A stretch of 58,463 nucleotides of DNA, from contig JADZEO010000027.1 in assembly GCA_020850475.1 (NCBI GenBank), forward strand, positions 1-58,463. Reading direction: 5' to 3'. The notes below the pieces were generated by a model that was not told where the DNA came from, searched no databases, and saw only the letters and a program-made list of their open reading frames with translations. The position numbers and the translations under genes are program-made. Origin of the DNA: Bdellovibrionales bacterium (GTDB taxonomy: Bacteria > Bdellovibrionota > Bdellovibrionia > Bdellovibrionales > UBA1609). This document shows positions 1-9,128 of the stretch, in pieces; positions within the stretch are counted from its first letter, which is position 1, and every line of letters begins with the position of its first letter.

Positions 1-547
1 ACCGCAGCTGATCCTGCTTCTCGCCCTCGATGGCAATGCCGACCGTAGAAAAATCTTTGGTAAGGCCTTGATTGTAACTCTTCGCTCCCTTGATCACAAA
101 AAACCAACTCGCCCCGGAAGCTGCCGTTTCAGGATTGAGCAGCCGTTCAAAAGCATCAACAAAGTGTTGGGCCTTGAGGGGAACTCCATCTGACCACTTG
201 ACGTCGGTCCGCAAAGTCAGCACCCACTCCATGCCGCCTTTGACGGGATCCCAGTCGGTGGCCAAGCGGGGCTCGAGCGGGAGATCACCTTCCTTTAAGT
301 CAAAACCAATCAATGGTTCCATGAGGTTAAAAATGACGATTGAGGAAGCCACGTCGGTGGCCTTGGTCCAATCCAGAGTCGGTGGTTCAGTGGTGAGGTT
401 ATAAATCAGTGTCTCAGAATGGGAAAGATCACCGACCATCTTAACTTCGTTTTTGGAGTTGGTGCAGGAGGTAATTAATAGGAGGGATCCGATCTGGAGC
501 CAAAAACTAAAACGATGCGACCAAAGCGTTCTTTGAGTTGTTTCCAT
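1..547 (-). CDS. Oligopeptide ABC transporter substrate-binding lipoprotein (family 5), 3' part missing
   Basis: The reverse strand encodes about 182 residues with no stop before the window edge, so the C-terminal two thirds are cut off. The protein starts with a basic N-terminus and a hydrophobic stretch ending in LLLITSC, a lipobox with the lipidated Cys at residue 28. The sequence after it fits the N-terminal lobe of OppA/DppA-type binding proteins (SBP_bac_5): a TTEPPTLDW segment, then LMEPLIGFD, then TLRTDVKWSDGVPLKAQHF, which matches the family signature around the WSDG turn. Such proteins capture peptides outside the inner membrane and hand them to an ABC permease. Any permease genes must lie outside the window, and the gene reads off the left edge. 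A GGAG lies about 10 bases before the ATG. The family assignment is strong; the substrate is not known. Confidence 0.85.
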   Translation of the reverse strand, partial: METTQRTLWSHRFSFWLQIGSLLLITSCTNSKNEVKMVGDLSHSETLIYNLTTEPPTLDWTKATDVASSIVIFNLMEPLIGFDLKEGDLPLEPRLATDWDPVKGGMEWVLTLRTDVKWSDGVPLKAQHFVDAFERLLNPETAASGASWFFVIKGAKSYNQGLTKDFSTVGIAIEGEKQDQLR

Positions 548-818
548 CTTAGACGGTCTCCTCGGCTCAAAAATCAAAAGTGTTTCAAAGTTCGACATTT
601 TAACGAAGAAGTTGTCCCAAAATGCATAAAAATCCAAAATTTTCGAAAATTTGAGAGGAATTTACGCGGAGTTTCGTCATAATGGTTAGAACCCGACACG
701 CTGTCCGTTGTGTCCTGACGGGATCTGTTTACTTTTGCTGTCCGTTTGCTGCCAATAACAATACATGTAACCTGACCTGCGTCCTTTGGCGCAGTGATTC
801 ACTTTGGCGGGGGTAACC

Positions 819-1559
819 ATGCGGCTCCGGATATTAGGGGTGGCGAGTGCAATTCTTTTTCTGCTTGGCTGTAACAGCGATGTTCGCTTTTCAAGCGACC
901 AAGCTGGTGTGGGCAAGGTGTCATGCAAACCGGTCATCTCGGTAGAGAAGGCTTCCCGGAATCCTGAGTTGTTTGCGATGGCAACGATTCAGGCTAAGAA
1001 CGGTGCCGAAGATCGCGTGGTCATTTGCCACGTACCTCCGGGCAATCCAGCAGCCCAACATACGATTACTGTTGGTGCCTCTGCGGTTTGGGCTCACATC
1101 GATCACAACCATGGCCGAGGGGCTGACGACAACGAGCGTGATTATCTAGGTGCTTGCGTACCTCGCACTCCCCCAGGTAATGGCGACGATGACGATGACG
1201 ATGATGATGACGACGATGATGATGACGGCCCTGGAACTCCTCCTGGAAATCCTCCAGGTAATGGCGACGACGATGATGATGACGATGACGACGATGATGG
1301 CTCAGGTCCTGGAGTGCCCCCTGGCTCAGGCGACGACGATGATGACGATGACGACGATGATGGCTCAGGTCCCGGCGTGCCCCCTGGCTCAGGCGACGAC
1401 GATGATGACGATGACGACGATGATGGCTCAGGTCCCGGAGTGCCCCCTGGCTCAGGTGACGATGACGACGATGATGATGACAGCGGCAGTGAGCCCACCG
1501 GCAACGAGACGACCGATCCTGACAAAGACGATGGTTTGTCTCCCGATATGTGTGTGTAA
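819..1559 (+). CDS. Secreted lipoprotein with polyaspartate repeat tail
   Basis: The protein is 246 residues from the ATG at 819, which follows a GGGGG run; an in-frame TTG lies 15 bases upstream. Residues 1-18 form a lipoprotein signal ending in FLLGC. Residues of roughly 70-120 contain ICHVPPGNP, HTITVG, AVWAH and DYLGAC, a small conserved block found in many secreted bacterial proteins, usually without known function. The rest is low complexity: five runs of 8-14 aspartates separated by PGVPPGSG-like Gly/Pro linkers, ending with a lone Cys near the C-terminus. Such a strongly acidic surface tail could bind calcium or other cations, which is an inference. The gene stands alone and is followed by a good terminator. 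Reverse-strand reading frames here rich in His, Arg or Ser are artefacts of the repeat. Confidence 0.8.
   Translation: MRLRILGVASAILFLLGCNSDVRFSSDQAGVGKVSCKPVISVEKASRNPELFAMATIQAKNGAEDRVVICHVPPGNPAAQHTITVGASAVWAHIDHNHGRGADDNERDYLGACVPRTPPGNGDDDDDDDDDDDDDDGPGTPPGNPPGNGDDDDDDDDDDDGSGPGVPPGSGDDDDDDDDDDGSGPGVPPGSGDDDDDDDDDDGSGPGVPPGSGDDDDDDDDSGSEPTGNETTDPDKDDGLSPDMCV
1299..1482 (+). repeat. 63-bp in-frame tandem repeat (Asp-run/Pro-linker unit)
   Basis: About 2.9 copies of a 63-bp unit run from 1299, 1362 and 1425. Each encodes a GSGPGVPPGSG linker and about ten Asp codons, and copies differ by only a few bases. Diverged Asp runs precede it from about 1183. The unit is a multiple of three, so copy-number change would keep the frame, and the GAC/GAT runs inside are themselves slippage-prone. 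Confidence 0.9.
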
Positions 1560-1587
1560 GTAACAAAGATTAAAACTAGAATTCGCG

Positions 1588-1619
1588 CAGGGCCTGCAAA
1601 TGCAGGCCCTGTTTGTTTT
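1588..1619 (+). terminator. Rho-independent terminator
   Basis: A perfect 10-bp stem (CAGGGCCTGC, loop AAAT, GCAGGCCCTG) is followed by TTTGTTTT. It lies 28 bases after the stop of the Asp-repeat lipoprotein gene. Confidence 0.85.
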
Positions 1620-1680
1620 GACGAGGGCGAAGGCTCGAGTCACCTTGACTCCGTGGTCGCTTCGGCGTTCACTGGGGAAT

Positions 1681-2706
1681 ATGTTAAAACCCAAGTTGGT
1701 GCCGTATGTTCTGTGGGGATTGGCGAGCCTCACGGGATTGCAACTTTCGCTGGCCGGTGAGGCGCCAAGCCAACCGAGCCCGGTGGTCTCAAAGACCTTT
1801 AGTCAGCCGTTTTTTCGACCTGACCCCTGGACTGGCTGGGGATCCATTCCCAATGTGACCTCGGTGGCTAAAGCAGTTCGGGCCGACGGCAGTGTGGCCT
1901 ATCAGGCAACTTATGTGATTGATCAATTTGGGCGGCGATCGGTTTTGCCAGACGGAGAGGCCGCGACGCGCCCATTATTTCTCCTGAATCTTGGGTGTTC
2001 GGTCACTTTCGGTGAGGGAGTCAACGGCGATGAGACGGTGACGGCTCATCTCGGCCAAATGCTCCCCCAACTTGCGCCATATAATTATGCTCATCCGGGT
2101 TGGGGGTTGGGCAACATCTATGCGCAGGTAGACGGCACTCGCTTTGATCGGCAAATTCCCCAGCGGCGGGGGGTGGTGATTTACTTGATGCCCACTTACC
2201 ACATCGATCGCTTGGTGGGTGGCCTGGGAACCATCGCCTGGTCGGGGCTCTTGCCGCATTACAAACTTGAGAAGGATCAGGTGGTACGCGATGGTTTTGT
2301 ACAAACCGCCCGCCCTTGGTACACGCGGGCCATTCGCTGGTATCAAGCAAGCTTTCTTCATCAACGGTGGCAGTGGCGTTGGCCCTTTGAGACGTCTGAA
2401 GAACATCTCAATTTGGCGTGCCGGATGATTAAGAACATGGAGACGACGATCGCGGCGCAGTTTGACAAGACTCGCTTCTTAGTCGTGCTCCACCCACACA
2501 GCGACGGCAATGATCTGACCCCTTGCCTCAAGCAGTTCAATATCACTTATCTGGATTTGCGCACTCTTCTTTATGTGGACAACTGGGCGGATTTTGTGAT
2601 TGCTGGCGACGGCCACCTCAACTCGGCTGGCAACCGGCTGGTTGCGGAAAAAATCGCCAGTTACCTGCGGGAGCATGAAGGGGAATTCTTAGGTGGCGCC
2701 AATTGA
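1681..2706 (+). CDS. Secreted SGNH/GDSL-type hydrolase
   Basis: The protein is 341 residues from the ATG at 1681, which has GGGG just upstream. A longer in-frame version would begin inside the terminator and is unlikely. Residues 1-30 look like a Sec signal peptide ending near LSLAG. Block I of the SGNH fold is visible as GCSVTFGEGV, with Ser as the presumed nucleophile; the usual GDS is GCS here, so the conserved Asp is replaced by Cys. Block V, carrying the catalytic Asp and His, is visible near the C-terminus as GDGHLNSAG. Members are esterases, lipases or carbohydrate O-deacetylases, and the substrate cannot be read from the sequence. The gene is monocistronic, and the copper promoter begins about 60 bases downstream. 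Confidence 0.75.
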   Translation: MLKPKLVPYVLWGLASLTGLQLSLAGEAPSQPSPVVSKTFSQPFFRPDPWTGWGSIPNVTSVAKAVRADGSVAYQATYVIDQFGRRSVLPDGEAATRPLFLLNLGCSVTFGEGVNGDETVTAHLGQMLPQLAPYNYAHPGWGLGNIYAQVDGTRFDRQIPQRRGVVIYLMPTYHIDRLVGGLGTIAWSGLLPHYKLEKDQVVRDGFVQTARPWYTRAIRWYQASFLHQRWQWRWPFETSEEHLNLACRMIKNMETTIAAQFDKTRFLVVLHPHSDGNDLTPCLKQFNITYLDLRTLLYVDNWADFVIAGDGHLNSAGNRLVAEKIASYLREHEGEFLGGAN

Positions 2707-2769
2707 CCTTCGGAAATGGCCGGACCAAGGAGTCATGAGAATTCTTTAAAAATGGCGAGTGGAGCGGGT

Positions 2770-2800
2770 TTGACATACCCCCCTGGGGTATGATACAGTT
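2770..2800 (+). promoter_or_regulatory. copA promoter with CsoR-type operator
   Basis: A -35 TTGACA (2770-2775) is followed after 16-18 bases by a -10-like GATACA/TACAGT. The spacer holds a perfect inverted repeat, CATACCCC and GGGGTATG with 3 bases between (2774-2792). The form TACCCC-n3-GGGGTA matches known CsoR copper-repressor operators. A CsoR gene with the Cu(I) ligands is the second gene of the operon, so copper-relieved autorepression is the natural reading. Confidence 0.85.
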
Positions 2801-2822
2801 GTGGTAGTTGAAGAGGTTGTTA

Positions 2823-5057
2823 ATGATTCACAAAGAATATTCAGTAGAAGGTATGGGTTGTGGCTCGTGTGCCATAAAGATTGAAAACGTCTTAAAAGGG
2901 ACGGCCGGAGTCCATAGTGCGCAGGTCAATTTCGCCGCCAAGAGTGCGACGGTGGATTTTGATGAGCACAAGATTCGTGAGCAAGACTTTTGCGAGTCGG
3001 TGCATGGCTTGGGCTACGACTTAGTTGAGTCCCATTCGCCAGAAGATCTTTTGCAAGCCGAAGAGAAAATGCGCCACCACGAAGAACGCTATCTGCGGGG
3101 GCGCCTCCTGGTGGCTGGGAGCTTGACGTTTTTTTTGTTTGGGATTGCGATGCACGTGTTTCCTGGTGTGCATCGTTTGGACGTCCGCCTGAATCACTGG
3201 ATTCAATTTTTTCTGGCGACGCCCGTCTTGTTCTGGAGCGGCGATCGGTTTTTGCGCGCGCTTTACACTTCGATCAAAACTCGGCACGCCAACATGAATA
3301 CTCTCATCGGTCTGGGAACGGTGTCGGCCTATATATATAGTTTGGTAGTGACCGTTTTTCCTCGCTTACTCACTGATTCGGGAATGGTCGCCAATGTTTA
3401 CTTTGAGCCGGTCGGCTTTATTATTTCATTTATTCTGCTGGGATTGTTTCTGGAGAATCGGGCCAAAGGTAAAACCTCCGACTCCATTCGTCAGCTGATG
3501 GGCTTGCGCGCCCGTGAGGCGACGGTTGTGGTCGGTGGGCAGTCGATTGTGAAGCCCATTGACGAAGTGCAAGTCGGCGATGTTTTGCTCATTCGACCTG
3601 GCGAACGCATTCCGGTCGATGGTGAGGTTCAAACGGGCACCTCAGCAATTGATGAATCGATGGTGACGGGCGAACCTTTGCCTGTGCAAAAGGGACCGGG
3701 CGATGCAGTGATCGCCGGGACGGTGAACCAAAAGGGCTCATTACAAATGATCGCCCAGCGCGTGGGTCGGGCCACCTTGCTTCATCAAATTATCATGATG
3801 GTGCAGCGGGCGCAGGGTTCTAAGGCTCCCATTCAACGATACGCGGACAAAATCAGCTCCGTCTTTGTGCCGGTTGTTCTGGTCATTGCCGCCCTTAGCT
3901 TGAGCAGCTGGCTGATCTGGGGCCCCGAACCCCAATTGACGTATGCTTTGGTCGCCTTTGTGTCGGTTCTGATCATCGCTTGTCCGTGTGCTCTGGGTTT
4001 AGCCACGCCGACGGCAATCATGGTGGGAACGGGAAAGGGAGCTGAGAATGGAGTTCTCTTTCGTCGTGCCGAGTCCATCGAGAAAGCCGAAAAAATCAAC
4101 GCCGTCGTTTTGGATAAAACCGGCACGCTCACCGCGGGGCGCCCGGAAGTGGTCAATCATCAGGTTCATGAGGCGATTCCCGAGTTGTGGAGCTTGCTGT
4201 TTTCAATCGAAGAAAAATCGGAACATCCGTTGTCACAGGCCTTGGCTCGCTTTTCCGAGCAACAAGGGGCACGCCAAGTTGCAGTTGCACAGTTCGAGTC
4301 CGTCACCGGCATGGGTGTACGAGGTACCCTCCAAGGGTATCAAGTTGCAGTGGGCAATTTGCGCCTGATGAATTCTTTGGGAATTCAGAATACTGGGTTG
4401 AGCGACAGCGAGCTGCAACGGTGGCAGGAACTGGGTTTAACAATCGTGTCGATGGCCGTGAACGATCGGCTGGTGGCGGTGTTGGGAATTCGTGATCCCG
4501 TCAAGCCGGAAGCCGCAGCCGCCGTCAAAACTCTGGAGTCGATGGGAATTGAAATCTGGATGGCAACCGGTGACTCCAAAGCGGCCGCAATGAGGGTGGC
4601 CCGCGAGGTGGGAGTTTCTCGTGTGATTGCCGAAGTCTTACCCGCTGATAAATTGACCAAGGTGAAGGAGCTCCAGTCGAATGGTTTGGTCGTGGCAATG
4701 GTGGGCGACGGAATTAACGACTCACCGGCTCTAGCCCAGGCGGACGTCGGCTTTGCCATGGGGACGGGCACTGACATTGCGATGGAAACTGCCGACGTCA
4801 CCTTGGTGCGAGGAGAAATTTTGTCCCTCGTTCATGCAATTCAGGTTTCGCGAGCCACGATGGCAACCGTTCGCCAGAATTTGTTCTTTTCGTTTATTTA
4901 CAATGGGCTGGGTATTCCCATTGCCGCTGGTTTGTTTTATCCTTTTGCCGGCCTTTTGCTTTCTCCGGCTCTCGCGGCGGTTGCAATGGCCTTGAGTAGC
5001 GTGTCGGTGGTGAGCAATAGCCTTCGACTCAAACGGGCCCGCATTGGAATTAAGTGA
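2823..5057 (+). CDS. copA: Copper-exporting P1B-type ATPase CopA
   Basis: This inner-membrane pump exports Cu(I) using ATP. From the ATG at 2823 (GAAGAGG six bases upstream) it has 744 residues, normal for CopA with one metal-binding domain. The N-terminal HMA domain carries the GMGCGSC motif with Cys13 and Cys16. The membrane metal site is the CPC motif at residues 387-389. The phosphorylated Asp is D431 in [11 protein letters not shown], the actuator loop has MVTGEP, and the hinge has [14 protein letters not shown]. Hydrophobic segments fit the usual eight helices. The gene is followed 25 bases later by csoR in the same transcript, and the promoter carries a CsoR-type operator. CPC and the adjacent Cu(I)-type sensor argue for copper rather than zinc or cadmium. 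Confidence 0.95.
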   Translation: MIHKEYSVEGMGCGSCAIKIENVLKGTAGVHSAQVNFAAKSATVDFDEHKIREQDFCESVHGLGYDLVESHSPEDLLQAEEKMRHHEERYLRGRLLVAGSLTFFLFGIAMHVFPGVHRLDVRLNHWIQFFLATPVLFWSGDRFLRALYTSIKTRHANMNTLIGLGTVSAYIYSLVVTVFPRLLTDSGMVANVYFEPVGFIISFILLGLFLENRAKGKTSDSIRQLMGLRAREATVVVGGQSIVKPIDEVQVGDVLLIRPGERIPVDGEVQTGTSAIDESMVTGEPLPVQKGPGDAVIAGTVNQKGSLQMIAQRVGRATLLHQIIMMVQRAQGSKAPIQRYADKISSVFVPVVLVIAALSLSSWLIWGPEPQLTYALVAFVSVLIIACPCALGLATPTAIMVGTGKGAENGVLFRRAESIEKAEKINAVVLDKTGTLTAGRPEVVNHQVHEAIPELWSLLFSIEEKSEHPLSQALARFSEQQGARQVAVAQFESVTGMGVRGTLQGYQVAVGNLRLMNSLGIQNTGLSDSELQRWQELGLTIVSMAVNDRLVAVLGIRDPVKPEAAAAVKTLESMGIEIWMATGDSKAAAMRVAREVGVSRVIAEVLPADKLTKVKELQSNGLVVAMVGDGINDSPALAQADVGFAMGTGTDIAMETADVTLVRGEILSLVHAIQVSRATMATVRQNLFFSFIYNGLGIPIAAGLFYPFAGLLLSPALAAVAMALSSVSVVSNSLRLKRARIGIK

Positions 5058-5082
5058 GAGGGCCTTCCAACGGAGGATGACC

Positions 5083-5370
5083 ATGTCAGATAAACTCGGT
5101 GCTTCGCATGAAGCTCATCTTCATCGGCTCAATCGCCTCGAAGGACAGATTCGAGGCATCGCGCGGATGATCGAAGAGCGACGTTATTGCATGGATATCC
5201 TGACTCAAATCAAAGCGGTGCGGTCAGCCCTCGGTGCGCTTGAGGAAAAAATCATTGAGCAACACCTCAACCATTGTGTTAAACGCGCAATGGGTTCCGA
5301 AGACGCCAAAGAGCAGGACGGGGCTCTGCAGGAAATCATGGAGCTGTTGGCGAATGCGCGTAATCGCTAA
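5083..5370 (+). CDS. csoR: Copper-sensing transcriptional repressor CsoR
   Basis: This is a 95-residue DUF156 protein starting at the ATG at 5083 with GGAGG six bases upstream; an ATG six bases earlier abuts the Shine-Dalgarno and is less likely. The family forms all-helical tetramers without a classical HTH. The Cu(I) ligands fall at Cys36, His61 and Cys65, the same numbers as in Mycobacterium tuberculosis CsoR, and the N-terminal RLNRLEGQIRGI segment is typical. These ligands separate it from nickel/cobalt RcnR. It follows copA and should bind the palindrome at 2774-2792, repressing its own operon until copper binds. A weak CGGCC/GGCCG hairpin lies between its stop and the convergent gene. 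Confidence 0.93.
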   Translation: MSDKLGASHEAHLHRLNRLEGQIRGIARMIEERRYCMDILTQIKAVRSALGALEEKIIEQHLNHCVKRAMGSEDAKEQDGALQEIMELLANARNR

Positions 5371-5412
5371 GACTCGGAAAAACGGCCTAGGCGATCTCCG
5401 GCCGCTTGATCA

Positions 5413-6282
5413 TTAGCCGAAACGTTGTGGTCGGTAAGGTTGGAGCGGATCAAGGCCGTTGACTAGCCGATCCCAGTTTTCTTTGATCCACTCAAAATCG
5501 ATACTCGCCCCCAGTGCCAAAAATCCTTTGAGGGGCCCCAAGTGCCAGTCGCCAAGGCTTTGGTGACTGTTGCGATAAAAAAACAGCACGTTGCCAGCTA
5601 TGACTTGCTGATTGTCGCGCAAATAGTCTTCATTGTTTTCGGTAATCTCAAAGCGAAAGGACAAATCAAGATTGCGAGTCTGAGCGGTGGCGATGGTTTG
5701 ACCTGATTGCCTTTCTAGAACCAATTTTTCCCGGCACAGTTCCTTGAGCAGAGTGAATACGTAGACCCGCAAATAGATTTGGCTGGAGTTAACCTGTGAA
5801 AGATCCCACTGACATTCACCCACCGAGTCGACAACCAAGCGGGCGTTAACCGTTCCTTGCATTTGCCGCTTGGCCAAAACTCGGGGATAAACCAGCTTGG
5901 CCTCGATGCGCTCTTTCAGTCGCTCCATTTTCAAATAATCTTTGAGTCGCGCGAGATCTTTGCCGCCCGAGCCCCAGGGGGAGCCTCTGGAGTCGCTCGC
6001 GCCGGAACCACCAAGAGAGTTGGCCGAAAGCCGTGAGGCTTCCGCGTACGTCATGGGCGTAACGCCTAAATCGAGTCGGTGGATCCTGGTCGCGCGCGGG
6101 CTGAGCCGACGGGAATGGTTTGAAACTCCCGTCGCCCGCGGCGAAGGCGAGGAAGTGGCTTGTATCTCGATGGGAATGGGAACTGTTTTTATTTGGTCAG
6201 TCCCCTGCCGGGCGAGATCGACGAGGAGAGCGGAGTGGCCAAGCAATGACAATAAGAGTGCCAGAGCGAGCGAACGTGACAT
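5413..6282 (-). CDS. TonB-like periplasmic-spanning protein
   Basis: The ATG at 6282 gives 289 residues; an in-frame TTG four codons upstream is a possible alternative, and neither has a clear Shine-Dalgarno. Residues 2-20 form one hydrophobic segment (LALALLLSLLGHSALLVDL) like the TonB inner-membrane anchor. A Ser/Pro/Arg-rich stretch follows. Near residue 150 the motif KLVYPRVLAKRQMQGTV resembles the TonB C-terminal domain pattern YP..A....G.V, followed by VVDSVGECQ. The rest of the TonB domain is poorly conserved. No ExbB/ExbD or receptor is adjacent. It may couple membrane energy to an outer-membrane process or be a structural relative. It converges on csoR, and the gene at 6471 is divergent. 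Confidence 0.55.
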   Translation of the reverse strand: MSRSLALALLLSLLGHSALLVDLARQGTDQIKTVPIPIEIQATSSPSPRATGVSNHSRRLSPRATRIHRLDLGVTPMTYAEASRLSANSLGGSGASDSRGSPWGSGGKDLARLKDYLKMERLKERIEAKLVYPRVLAKRQMQGTVNARLVVDSVGECQWDLSQVNSSQIYLRVYVFTLLKELCREKLVLERQSGQTIATAQTRNLDLSFRFEITENNEDYLRDNQQVIAGNVLFFYRNSHQSLGDWHLGPLKGFLALGASIDFEWIKENWDRLVNGLDPLQPYRPQRFG

Positions 6283-6470
6283 GTCGACAATCAAACATGG
6301 ATCGCTCGTGTCGTCCAGGGTCGACCGGGTGTCTCAAGCTGGCACGGCTTTGTGCGTAATGCCAGATGGCGGGCCATATCATCTGCCCTACGACCCCACA
6401 AAATCTCACGATAGGCGTCAAATCCCCTAGACCTTGGTCCGATAAGAACGAATCGACTGGTGAGGAAACT

Positions 6471-7583
6471 GTGGCGATTCGGTGCCTGGTCATTTTGGCG
6501 CTTTCGGCTTTAGCTGGTTTGGACTCGATGGCTCAAATCGAGACTCCCTTGGTCCGTCCGCAAATTTCCCGTCAAACCTCGGCAGCGCCGAAACTCAGTG
6601 TCCTTCCCCGGCGAGGCGAGAGCTTTAAGTCTTATCTCTATCGCTTATTGCCTAAGGAAAGTACCAATCGAACTCAAATTGAAAAGTACGCCCGAGACCA
6701 AGGTGTTCAGTGGGCCCCGCAAAAGATTGTCGACGACGGGCACGGACAGTTTGCCGTTCACTGGCAACTCGATTTTGCCAATGACCATGAGGGCGGCGCA
6801 ACCTTCGTCGACCAAGTGAAGTTGGTGAGCTTGTTGAGTGGTGAGTTTGTAATCAACCACCAACCCTTTCACATTCGTCCCCTCTCGGGGGTGCTCAGAG
6901 ATTTAGAGATCGTCGAGGGACTGTTAACCCCACCGCCGAGCTCGACCACGGCAGATTTATGGATGCCGCGGAGTTTGCGGCAAGAAACATGGCCGCGCGA
7001 AAAGGGGGCGGTTCATCTGCTGACCTTGATCTATTCCATTTACTTGGCCCAACCCACGGCTCGCTGTGAATCCGCCAAACAGGCGCTCAGTCATGCAATG
7101 ATCGGCGCCGATGCCGAGCTTCGCGAGATTCCTCGCTGCGACCAAAATGGCATTGAAGTGGTGGTACGCGAGGGCTTGGGTGGTCCCTGGCTTCGCCTCA
7201 ATTGGTACGGGCACGATCGCGAATCGATGAGTGTTGAAGAGCTCAGCGAGGCCGGAGCCGTGGGCCGAAGGATTCATTATGCCTTCGGCGACTTAGGTCT
7301 GCGCCAACTCACGGTGACCCATGTTAACGGGCGACAAGAGGTTTATTCAACCGAGTTTGGTCGACCGAAGACGGTCTCAAAACAAATGCTGATGGAGTTT
7401 CGCCGCCGTTACGTCTTGATTGAGCGAATTCGTAACTCGGGAGCCGAATGGGGGTTCACTTGCAACACCGGCTGCCATGACGAAATCGAAGTGGCGCTGA
7501 GGGCCCGACCGCCAACTCAGTACTCGCGTCAGCAAAAGCGTCCGACCTCGCCGCGCCGAAGTCCTTCGTCAGAAAAAAATTGA
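6471..7583 (+). CDS. Secreted protein of unknown function
   Basis: The likely start is the GTG at 6471, preceded by TGAGGAAACT, giving 370 residues that begin with a good Sec signal (AIRCLVILALSALAGLDSMAQ). Reading-frame continuity upstream is only a possible extension. The mature part is soluble and without a fold I recognise. Notable segments are WAPQKIVDDGHGQF near residue 90, a single Cys pair CNTGCHDE near residue 345, and a basic Arg/Ser/Pro tail. It is divergent from the TonB-like gene and ends 10 bases from the convergent permease gene. It is likely periplasmic or surface-located, with role unknown. Confidence 0.6.
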   Translation: MAIRCLVILALSALAGLDSMAQIETPLVRPQISRQTSAAPKLSVLPRRGESFKSYLYRLLPKESTNRTQIEKYARDQGVQWAPQKIVDDGHGQFAVHWQLDFANDHEGGATFVDQVKLVSLLSGEFVINHQPFHIRPLSGVLRDLEIVEGLLTPPPSSTTADLWMPRSLRQETWPREKGAVHLLTLIYSIYLAQPTARCESAKQALSHAMIGADAELREIPRCDQNGIEVVVREGLGGPWLRLNWYGHDRESMSVEELSEAGAVGRRIHYAFGDLGLRQLTVTHVNGRQEVYSTEFGRPKTVSKQMLMEFRRRYVLIERIRNSGAEWGFTCNTGCHDEIEVALRARPPTQYSRQQKRPTSPRRSPSSEKN

Positions 7584-7593
7584 GTTACTACTC

Positions 7594-8904
7594 TTAAGCA
7601 AAAACGAGAAATCCCACAGAGAGAATCACTCCGCCCAGCAAGAGATTCATCAAGCAGTAGCCCATGATGTCGCGAATCTTGAGCTGAGCGATGGCCAGTA
7701 GGGGCAGCGCCCAAAACGGTTGGGCGAGATTGGTCCAAGCATCCCCCCAAGCAATGGCCATGGCAGTTAATGACAGGTCGGCGCCCAACTGCTTAGCGGC
7801 GGGGATCATGATGGGCGCTTGCACGGCCCATTGCCCCCCACCCGAGGGAACAAACAAATTGACGAGGCCCGCGCTCCAAAAGGTCAACAGTGGAAAACTC
7901 TTGGTCTGCGACCAATTTACGAATCCCTGCGAGATCAGGTCGGCCAACCCGGATTTGGTCATCACTCCCATGATTCCTGCATAAAGCGGATACTGAATGA
8001 GAATGGGGCCGGTCTTTTTTGCGCCTTCCAGCGCGGCATTGAGAAAGCGTTTGGGCCGCCAATGCAGCAAGAGGCCGGCAAAGAAAAACAGGAAATTGAC
8101 TCGATTCAGATCAAGAGAGAATTCGCCGCGGGCGATTTGCAAAAGAAGGAAACCCACGCCCAGCGCCGTCAAAATCAAGGTCACAAAAGGGCTGTTATCC
8201 AAATGATCGGCTACAGTCGACGAGGCTTCTTCGGCAATGGCTGGAGCCGGCGGTACCTGGGTGGACTCCGAGGAGCTGTTCTTGGCCATCAAAAAGTTCA
8301 GTGTGGGAAGGGCCAGAAACAAACAGGCAAGCATCACGAGGTTAAAGGGCGAGAACAGCGTTTGCGACAACGGAACCACCCCGCCCATGAGACCTTCGGA
8401 AAAATTCCCTTTCGTATTTAGCAGCAGTGGAACCGAACCCGACAGACCACCGTGCCACACCAAAAAACCGCTATAGGAGGCCGCAATCAGAAGGCGGAAA
8501 TTCACTCCAGGATGAGCCTTTGCCACTTCAATCGCAAAAAAAGCCCCGACGACCAACCCAAGGCCCCAGTTGATCCACGAAGCCAGACACGCCACCAAAC
8601 AAGCGAGAGCCACGGCCGAGGATGGAGTGCGGGCCATTTGGGCCACGCGCGACAGCAGGCGCTGGACCGGTTGCGAAGCGGCCACCACGTACCCTCCCAA
8701 TAAGATCATCGCCATTTGCAGAGTGAAGGTGATCAAACTCCAAAGTCCGTCACCCCATTGATAAAGAACCTCGCTCGCCGAATGCGGGGTTACCGCAATG
8801 GCTAAGAGCACCACCAAGAGAGTGAGGAGCCCGGCGATGACAAATGGATCGGGCGTGTACTGGCGCATGAGACGGTCAAGAGCATGGGTCATTCGCTGCA
8901 ACAT
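7594..8904 (-). CDS. atoE: AtoE-family short-chain fatty acid permease
   Basis: The 436-residue protein starts at 8904 with GGAGAAG upstream and is strongly hydrophobic with about 10-12 membrane helices. It matches the AtoE/TIGR00366 family of short-chain fatty acid transporters: an N-terminal LMRQYTPDPFVIAGLLTL, a WGDGLWSLITFTLQM segment, the WHGGLSGSVPLLL loop and the signature PSGGGQWAVQAPIM. E. coli AtoE imports short-chain acids such as acetoacetate and butyrate. No ato catabolic genes are adjacent, so specificity is open. The gene is monocistronic and convergent with the secreted protein at 6471. Confidence 0.85.
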   Translation of the reverse strand: MLQRMTHALDRLMRQYTPDPFVIAGLLTLLVVLLAIAVTPHSASEVLYQWGDGLWSLITFTLQMAMILLGGYVVAASQPVQRLLSRVAQMARTPSSAVALACLVACLASWINWGLGLVVGAFFAIEVAKAHPGVNFRLLIAASYSGFLVWHGGLSGSVPLLLNTKGNFSEGLMGGVVPLSQTLFSPFNLVMLACLFLALPTLNFLMAKNSSSESTQVPPAPAIAEEASSTVADHLDNSPFVTLILTALGVGFLLLQIARGEFSLDLNRVNFLFFFAGLLLHWRPKRFLNAALEGAKKTGPILIQYPLYAGIMGVMTKSGLADLISQGFVNWSQTKSFPLLTFWSAGLVNLFVPSGGGQWAVQAPIMIPAAKQLGADLSLTAMAIAWGDAWTNLAQPFWALPLLAIAQLKIRDIMGYCLMNLLLGGVILSVGFLVFA

Positions 8905-9128
8905 GAATCTTCTCCGGTGATGGCCTCATCTTGGTCCGGCCGGGTTGGTTTGGCAAGTCGTCGAAATTGTGATTCCTCTCCGGTCTTGAAAAAAGTTCTC
9001 GACAATATTTGGCTGGGATTGGTGTTCGGCGAGTCGTTCTAGGTGTTTAGCCTGGCATCCGCCTTGCTTTGATCCATGAGATCGCTTCGGTGGAAAGCGT
9101 GATGTCCTACTTGGTGGAGAGTAATGAA

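Noticed and set aside
1183-1482. Tandem array as a CRISPR
   Set aside because: Units are contiguous, coding and lack unique spacers.
1066-1566. Reverse-strand frames rich in His, Arg or Ser over the Asp-repeat gene
   Set aside because: They are shadows of the GAC/GAT repeat and have no ribosome site or signal.
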